In this document: positions 60,012 to 64,000 of the stretch, piece by piece
Layout of the letters: the number at the start of each line of letters is the position of its first letter
How positions within the stretch are numbered: position 1 is the stretch's first letter
NCBI GenBank assembly: GCA_965242485.1
Contig: CBDESM010000003.1
Span: 2,170,001 to 2,234,000, forward strand
DNA: 64,000 bases
Direction: 5' to 3'
DNA from: CBDESM01 sp965242485
Lineage (GTDB): Bacteria > Chloroflexota > Dehalococcoidia > Bin125
The notes under the pieces: generated by a model
Told to the model about the DNA's origin: nothing
What the model saw: only the letters and a program-made list of their open reading frames with translations
The model's database searches: none
Position numbers and translations under genes: made by a program

Positions 60012-63000
60012 ATGACGGACATTTTCGGATTGAGCGTGACGACGCTGGCGATCGGGGTGGGAGTCGCGGTCGGGGTGGTGCTGGGGATCATCGCGTTGTT
60101 CGCGCTGCGGCGGCCGCTGGTGGTGCGGATGGGACTGCGGAACATTCCGCGTCGGCGGGCGCAGACGGTGCTGATCGTGTTCGGGCTGACGCTGGCGACG
60201 ATCATCGTGGCGATGTCGTTTTCGACGGGCGACACGATGACGAGTTCGATTCGGGAGTCGGCGTACGACGGGCAGTACCGGATTGATCACACGGTGGAGT
60301 TCGACGAGGAAGCGGGGGTGGCGCAGGGGGACGAACGGCAGGTTTCGCAGCGGGTGCTCGAGGATCTGCGGGCGGAGCTGGCGGATGACGAGCGGGCGGA
60401 CGGGGTGTTCGGGGCGCTGATCGAGCCGGTCGGGGTGATCAATCTGGATACGCGGCTGTCGGAGCCGTTGTTCTGGATGGTGGGTGCGGATGCGGCTGAT
60501 GTCGATGCGGTGGGGGCGATTCCGGATGAGGATTGGGAGCCGCTGGAGTTTGCGGGGGTGGGAGCGGACGAGATCGTGGTGAGCCGGCGGGCGGCGGATC
60601 AGCTGGCGGCGGAGCCGGGGCACGTGCTGCGGTTGTTCGCGGGCGATGGACGGGTGGACCTGCGGGTGCGGGTGGCGGCGATCGGGGCGGACACGGTGAT
60701 GACCGGGGTGTCCGAGCTGGATGCGGGCGGGGGGACGGTGCGGATCGGGACGGCGCGGGCGGCTTTGGGCGACGCGGCCGGGCCGGATACCTGGACGTTC
60801 GCGGCGATCGCGACGGGCGGCGGCAGATTGGACGGGGGACTGGACTACGCGGAGGCGCTCAACGACGATTTGAACGCGTTCCTCGATGAGCGGGAGGCGG
60901 CGGAGCGGAGCGGGCTGGGGGAGGGCGAGACGGGGGACTACTACAGCGCGGCGGTGGGCTCGGGCCGGCTGACGGCGGAGGACTCGAAGGCGGATGCGGT
61001 GCAGAACGCGGAGCTGTTCGGGGCGGTGCTGGTGCTGCTGTTCCTGTTCATGGGGTCGTTCTCGGTGGCGGCGGGGGTGCTGCTGATCTTCCTGATCTTC
61101 GCGATGCTGGCGGAGGAGCGGCGCTCGGAGATGGGGATTTCGCGGGCGATCGGGATGCAGCGGGATCACCTGATTCAGATGTTCATGTCGGAGGGGATGG
61201 CGTACAACCTGGGCGCGGCGGTGATCGGTGTGGCGCTGGGGCTGGCGGTGACGGTGGGGATGGTGGGGATCATCAATACGGGGCTGGAGTCGTTCGGGTT
61301 CACGTTCCGCTGGAGCGTGACCTGGCAGTCGCTGGTGACGTCGGGCGGGATCGGGATCGTGATCACGTTCCTGACGATGACGGCGTCGTCGTTCCGGGCG
61401 AGCGTGCTGAACATCGTGGCGGCGATTCGGGATCTGCCGGATTCGAGCAGCGCGAGCCGGCGGGGGATTTCGCCGGCCGGGATTTTCACGACGCCGATCG
61501 GGCTGGCGCTGCTGCCGACGCTGCCGCTGACGTTCGTGTTCGGTTCGGCGCTGGTGGCGCTGATGGGGGCGTCGGGCGGGCTGCGTGCGTCGATGGTGCC
61601 GTGGGTGCTGGCGCCGGCGTGGCAGCTGATGACCTGGCGGGCGGAGTGGTGGCCGATGATGCTGGTGGGCGGGGCTGGGGTGATCTACTACGGGGCGAGT
61701 TCGGAGTCGCTGTTCTTCTACATGACGGGGGTGTCGCTCGCGCCGCTGGGGCTGGTGATGCTGCTGACGCGGCTGGGGCTGCCGGGGCGGCTGCCGTGGA
61801 CGGCGGCGGCGGCGCTGGTGCTGTTCTTCTGGCTTGCGCCGCGGTCTTGGCATGAGAGCGTGCTGGGGACGGACCTGAACGGGGGGCCGGAGCTGTTCGT
61901 GATCAGCGGGATGGCGATGACGGCGGCGGGTTCGCTGCTGCTGGTGTTCAATTTGGAGACGCTGGTGCGGGTGTTCAACGTGGGGCTGTCGCGGGCGGGG
62001 AAGTACGCGCCGGTGCTGCGGGCGGCGGCGGCGTATCCGGCGGCGTCGCGCTACCGGACGGGGATGACGATCGCGATGATCGCGCTGATCGTGTTCGCAC
62101 TGGTGAATTTCACGGTGGTGAACACGTCGTTCACGCGCTCGACGGGGACGGACGAGCAGCTGGCGGGGTACGCGATCGAGGTGGACGCGACCGAATTGAA
62201 CGATATTTCCAACATCGAGGAGGCGCTGCGGGAGGCAGGCGCAGAAGAGACGCTGGAGGACATCTCGAAGACGGGGGCGCTCGCGGCTGGGCCGCTGGCG
62301 GGGACGCCGGTGCAGACGCTGAGCCGCGAGGAGTGGGATTCGACGGCGGATCTGCCGGTCGGCGGGGTCGATTCGCCGCAGGTGCGGGACGTGAGCGGGG
62401 CGGAGGATCAGTCGGGCAACGTGGTGCTGATCGCGCCGGACGCGGGGTTCTTGGAGGACAACGAGATCGTCTTGCAGGCGTGGGTGCGGGACTACGGTTC
62501 GAGCGCGGAGGCTTGGGCGGCGCTGGCGGCGGGGGAGGCGGTGGCGTTCGCGAGCCAGGCGGCGATCGGGGCGCAGGACCCGTTCGGCGGGGGCGACCAG
62601 TGGAACATTCCGGCGGTGGGCAACAACGCGACGCGGCTGCCGCGGATGAGCGTGCGGATCGGGTACGAGGGGGCGCGGACGGCCGAGGTGGAGGTGATCG
62701 GGCTGCTGCCGACGCTGTCGTTCGAGAATTTCGCGGTGCTCGGGCAGGGGGGGCAGTCGGCCGGGCCGATGCTGCTGGTGCCGCGCGGGGTCTGGGATCA
62801 GGTGGCGGAGGAGCCGGAATTGACGCGGCATCTGGTGGGCGTGAACGAGGGGGCGGATTCGCTGGAGGTGGCGCAGGCGATCGAGTCGTCGCTGATCGAG
62901 TCGTCGTTATCGGTGCAGGCGCGGGATTTGGCGGGGGAGGCGGCGCGGGCGCAGCGGCTGACGAACTCGTTCCTGCGGGCGTTCCAGATCTTCATCGGGA

Positions 63001-63365
63001 TCGGGCTGGCGGCGGGACTGGCGGCGCTGGGGGTGATCGCGGTGCGGGCGGTGGTGGAGCGGCGGGGGCAGATCGGGGTGCTGCGGTCGCTGGGGTTCCG
63101 CGCGCGGATGGTGGGGGTGCAGATGCTGCTGGAGATGGGGTTCATCGCGCTGCTGGGGGTGCTGCTGGGGACGGTGCTGGCGATCGTGCTGGCCTGGCGG
63201 CTGTTCGCGGAGGACACGTTCGGGCCGGGGGTGTCGATGTACGTGCCTTGGGGGACGGTGATCGCGTTCGCGGCGGGCGCGATGGGGGCGGCGCTGCTGC
63301 TGACGTACCTGCCGGCGCGGCAGGCGGCGAATACGCCGATCGCGGAGGCGCTGCGCTACGAGTAG
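60012..63365 (+). CDS. Large FtsX-like ABC transporter permease
   Basis: This is a 1,117-residue permease, double the usual MacB size. Two N-terminal helices (TLAIGVGVAVGVVLGIIALFA, TVLIVFGLTLATIIVAMSF) precede a first extracytoplasmic domain (to residue 335). A first FtsX core follows (FGAVLVLLFLFMGSFSVAAG, VIGVALGLAVTVGMVGII), then several extra helices. A second extracytoplasmic domain (about 700-985) and a last FtsX core complete it (IGIGLAAGLAALGVIAV, FIALLGVLLGTVLAIVLA). RRSEMGISRAIGMQ and RRGQIGVLRSLGFR are the two cytoplasmic loops. Substrate unknown; lipids or lipoproteins are typical for this class. Confidence 0.92.
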   Translation: MTDIFGLSVTTLAIGVGVAVGVVLGIIALFALRRPLVVRMGLRNIPRRRAQTVLIVFGLTLATIIVAMSFSTGDTMTSSIRESAYDGQYRIDHTVEFDEEAGVAQGDERQVSQRVLEDLRAELADDERADGVFGALIEPVGVINLDTRLSEPLFWMVGADAADVDAVGAIPDEDWEPLEFAGVGADEIVVSRRAADQLAAEPGHVLRLFAGDGRVDLRVRVAAIGADTVMTGVSELDAGGGTVRIGTARAALGDAAGPDTWTFAAIATGGGRLDGGLDYAEALNDDLNAFLDEREAAERSGLGEGETGDYYSAAVGSGRLTAEDSKADAVQNAELFGAVLVLLFLFMGSFSVAAGVLLIFLIFAMLAEERRSEMGISRAIGMQRDHLIQMFMSEGMAYNLGAAVIGVALGLAVTVGMVGIINTGLESFGFTFRWSVTWQSLVTSGGIGIVITFLTMTASSFRASVLNIVAAIRDLPDSSSASRRGISPAGIFTTPIGLALLPTLPLTFVFGSALVALMGASGGLRASMVPWVLAPAWQLMTWRAEWWPMMLVGGAGVIYYGASSESLFFYMTGVSLAPLGLVMLLTRLGLPGRLPWTAAAALVLFFWLAPRSWHESVLGTDLNGGPELFVISGMAMTAAGSLLLVFNLETLVRVFNVGLSRAGKYAPVLRAAAAYPAASRYRTGMTIAMIALIVFALVNFTVVNTSFTRSTGTDEQLAGYAIEVDATELNDISNIEEALREAGAEETLEDISKTGALAAGPLAGTPVQTLSREEWDSTADLPVGGVDSPQVRDVSGAEDQSGNVVLIAPDAGFLEDNEIVLQAWVRDYGSSAEAWAALAAGEAVAFASQAAIGAQDPFGGGDQWNIPAVGNNATRLPRMSVRIGYEGARTAEVEVIGLLPTLSFENFAVLGQGGQSAGPMLLVPRGVWDQVAEEPELTRHLVGVNEGADSLEVAQAIESSLIESSLSVQARDLAGEAARAQRLTNSFLRAFQIFIGIGLAAGLAALGVIAVRAVVERRGQIGVLRSLGFRARMVGVQMLLEMGFIALLGVLLGTVLAIVLAWRLFAEDTFGPGVSMYVPWGTVIAFAAGAMGAALLLTYLPARQAANTPIAEALRYE

Positions 63366-63390
63366 GCTGCGCGGCGTGGAGGATCAGGGC

Positions 63391-64000
63391 GTGAACGAGC
63401 TCTCGCCGGAACTGCTGGACTTGGCCTTCGGGTACGACCGCGATCTGCCGCTGGAGGCTGAGCGGAAGGTGCTGCGCGAGGGGGAGTCGCTACGGATCGA
63501 GCGGTTCGAGGTGACGTCGCGCTACGACCAGCGGGTGGCGGGGCTGCTGCTGGCGGATCCGCGGGCAGAGGGGGCGCGCCCGCTGGCGCTGCTGGCGCAT
63601 CCGGGGACGCTGGACAAGGGTTCCGATTACGTGCTGTGGCCGGCGCAGCAGCTGGTGGAGCGGGGGTTCGCGTGCGTCACGATTGATCAGGCGGGGCACG
63701 GGGAGCGGGCGCGGCGGGAAGTGACGATGGAGGATTTCCGGAGCTGGCCGCGGCGGCGGCTGGATCAGACGCTGCAGACGGCGGTGGATTGGATGCGGGC
63801 GCTGGATTGGGCGGTCGGGCTGGAGGAAGCGGACGGGGAGCGGGTCGGCTTCGCGGGGTTCAGCATGGGCGGGATGCGCGGGGCGGCGTTCGTCGGGATG
63901 GATCAGCGGGTGCGGGCGGCGTCGTTCTGCATCGCGGGGGCGGGAAGCGGCGGGGAGGGCGCGCTGGCGCTGGGCGACCCGGCGGCGTTCGCGCCGATGA
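63391..64000 (+). CDS. Alpha/beta hydrolase (dienelactone-hydrolase-like), 3' end missing
   Basis: This gene is cut by the right edge, leaving 203 residues. The oxyanion-side motif LLAHPGTLDKGSDY and the nucleophile elbow GFAGFSMGGMRG (Ser) are visible. TIDQAGHGER is typical of the alpha/beta hydrolase core. The GTG at 63391 has GGAGG 8 bases upstream; an in-frame GTG at 63376 is the alternative. It lies 25 bases after the permease, so it may be part of the same operon. Catalytic Asp and His are outside the window. Confidence 0.82.
   Translation, partial: MNELSPELLDLAFGYDRDLPLEAERKVLREGESLRIERFEVTSRYDQRVAGLLLADPRAEGARPLALLAHPGTLDKGSDYVLWPAQQLVERGFACVTIDQAGHGERARREVTMEDFRSWPRRRLDQTLQTAVDWMRALDWAVGLEEADGERVGFAGFSMGGMRGAAFVGMDQRVRAASFCIAGAGSGGEGALALGDPAAFAPM

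Noticed and set aside
58761..62831. Minus-strand open frame of 1,356 codons opposite the ABC exporter genes
   Set aside because: Composition (Arg, Pro, His) is typical of GC-rich antisense frames; only the last 107 codons (58761-59084) look like a gene.
1..64000. tRNA, rRNA, CRISPR arrays, insertion sequences
   Set aside because: I looked at the longer gaps (12731-13014, 17434-17765, 25610-25863, 30173-30499, 38465-39274, 44660-44880, 45628-45777, 50668-50876, 58611-58760) and saw no cloverleaf, regularly spaced short repeats, transposase or terminal inverted repeats.

Overview
The window is a high-GC bacterial chromosome fragment with densely packed genes and no rRNA, tRNA, CRISPR array or insertion sequence that I could recognise. 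The gene content suggests a Chloroflexota-like marine or soil heterotroph, perhaps related to the SAR202 group. It includes a B12-dependent class II ribonucleotide reductase, F420 biosynthesis genes (cofC, cofD), a UGSC-family selenoprotein, stand-alone acyl-CoA dehydrogenase and family III CoA-transferases, and thiolase-like/DUF35 pairs. It also includes RDD membrane proteins and large secreted beta-rich proteins. The taxonomy is an inference from these families and is not proven by any marker gene here.

Left part (1-17.5 kb, mostly + strand): the 3' end of a 2-oxoacid dehydrogenase E2 gene, lpdA, a divergent folP, an FmdB zinc ribbon, a thioredoxin-TPR protein and a DNA methyltransferase fused to an HNH domain. 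Two small minus-strand genes follow. Then comes a compact cluster: a thioredoxin-domain protein, a UGSC selenoprotein read through an in-frame TGA at 8743-8745, a paralogue of the first protein's C-terminal domain, an MFS transporter and an acyl-CoA dehydrogenase. A 1,472-residue secreted protein follows. Its 5' leader carries a 15-C homopolymer inside a small upstream ORF that ends on the start codon of the large gene.

Middle (17.5-38.5 kb): cofC-cofD on the minus strand, a PHP-domain protein, three tandem RDD proteins, nrdJ, a MetE-like protein, two overlapping epoxide-hydrolase-like genes, a LysM/M23 endopeptidase and a short leader peptide followed by two hairpins (attenuator-like) ahead of a sirtuin. 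After these come an M20 peptidase, a FabI/FabL-type reductase, and an operon-like run of thiolase-like protein, OB-fold protein and two CoA-transferases. Around 34-36 kb the + strand changes from C-rich to G-rich whichever strand is coding, a compositional switch that could mark a replication origin, an inversion or a junction.

Right part (38.5-64 kb): imperfect 160-190 bp tandem repeats, AlkA-like glycosylase, nitroreductase, two DUF3105-like proteins, HtpX, an orphan ParB-like protein, and a formyltransferase that resembles the N-terminal domain of 10-formyl-THF dehydrogenase. Then come MacB-like exporter genes, a Uma2 protein, a spondin-domain surface protein, two SDRs whose 5' halves look homogenised by gene conversion, an AAA ATPase and a second OB-fold/thiolase-like pair. 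Between 55.7 and 57.2 kb lie three tandem copies of an unrecognised two-gene module (80-100 residue protein plus 35-60 residue partner, with start and stop overlapping). The window ends with a DUF6817-like protein, an FAH-type hydratase-like protein, a second ABC exporter and a truncated alpha/beta hydrolase.

The strongest candidates for new biology are the triplicated overlapping two-gene module, the selenoprotein cluster, the poly-C upstream ORF and the leader-peptide/terminator arrangement upstream of the sirtuin.
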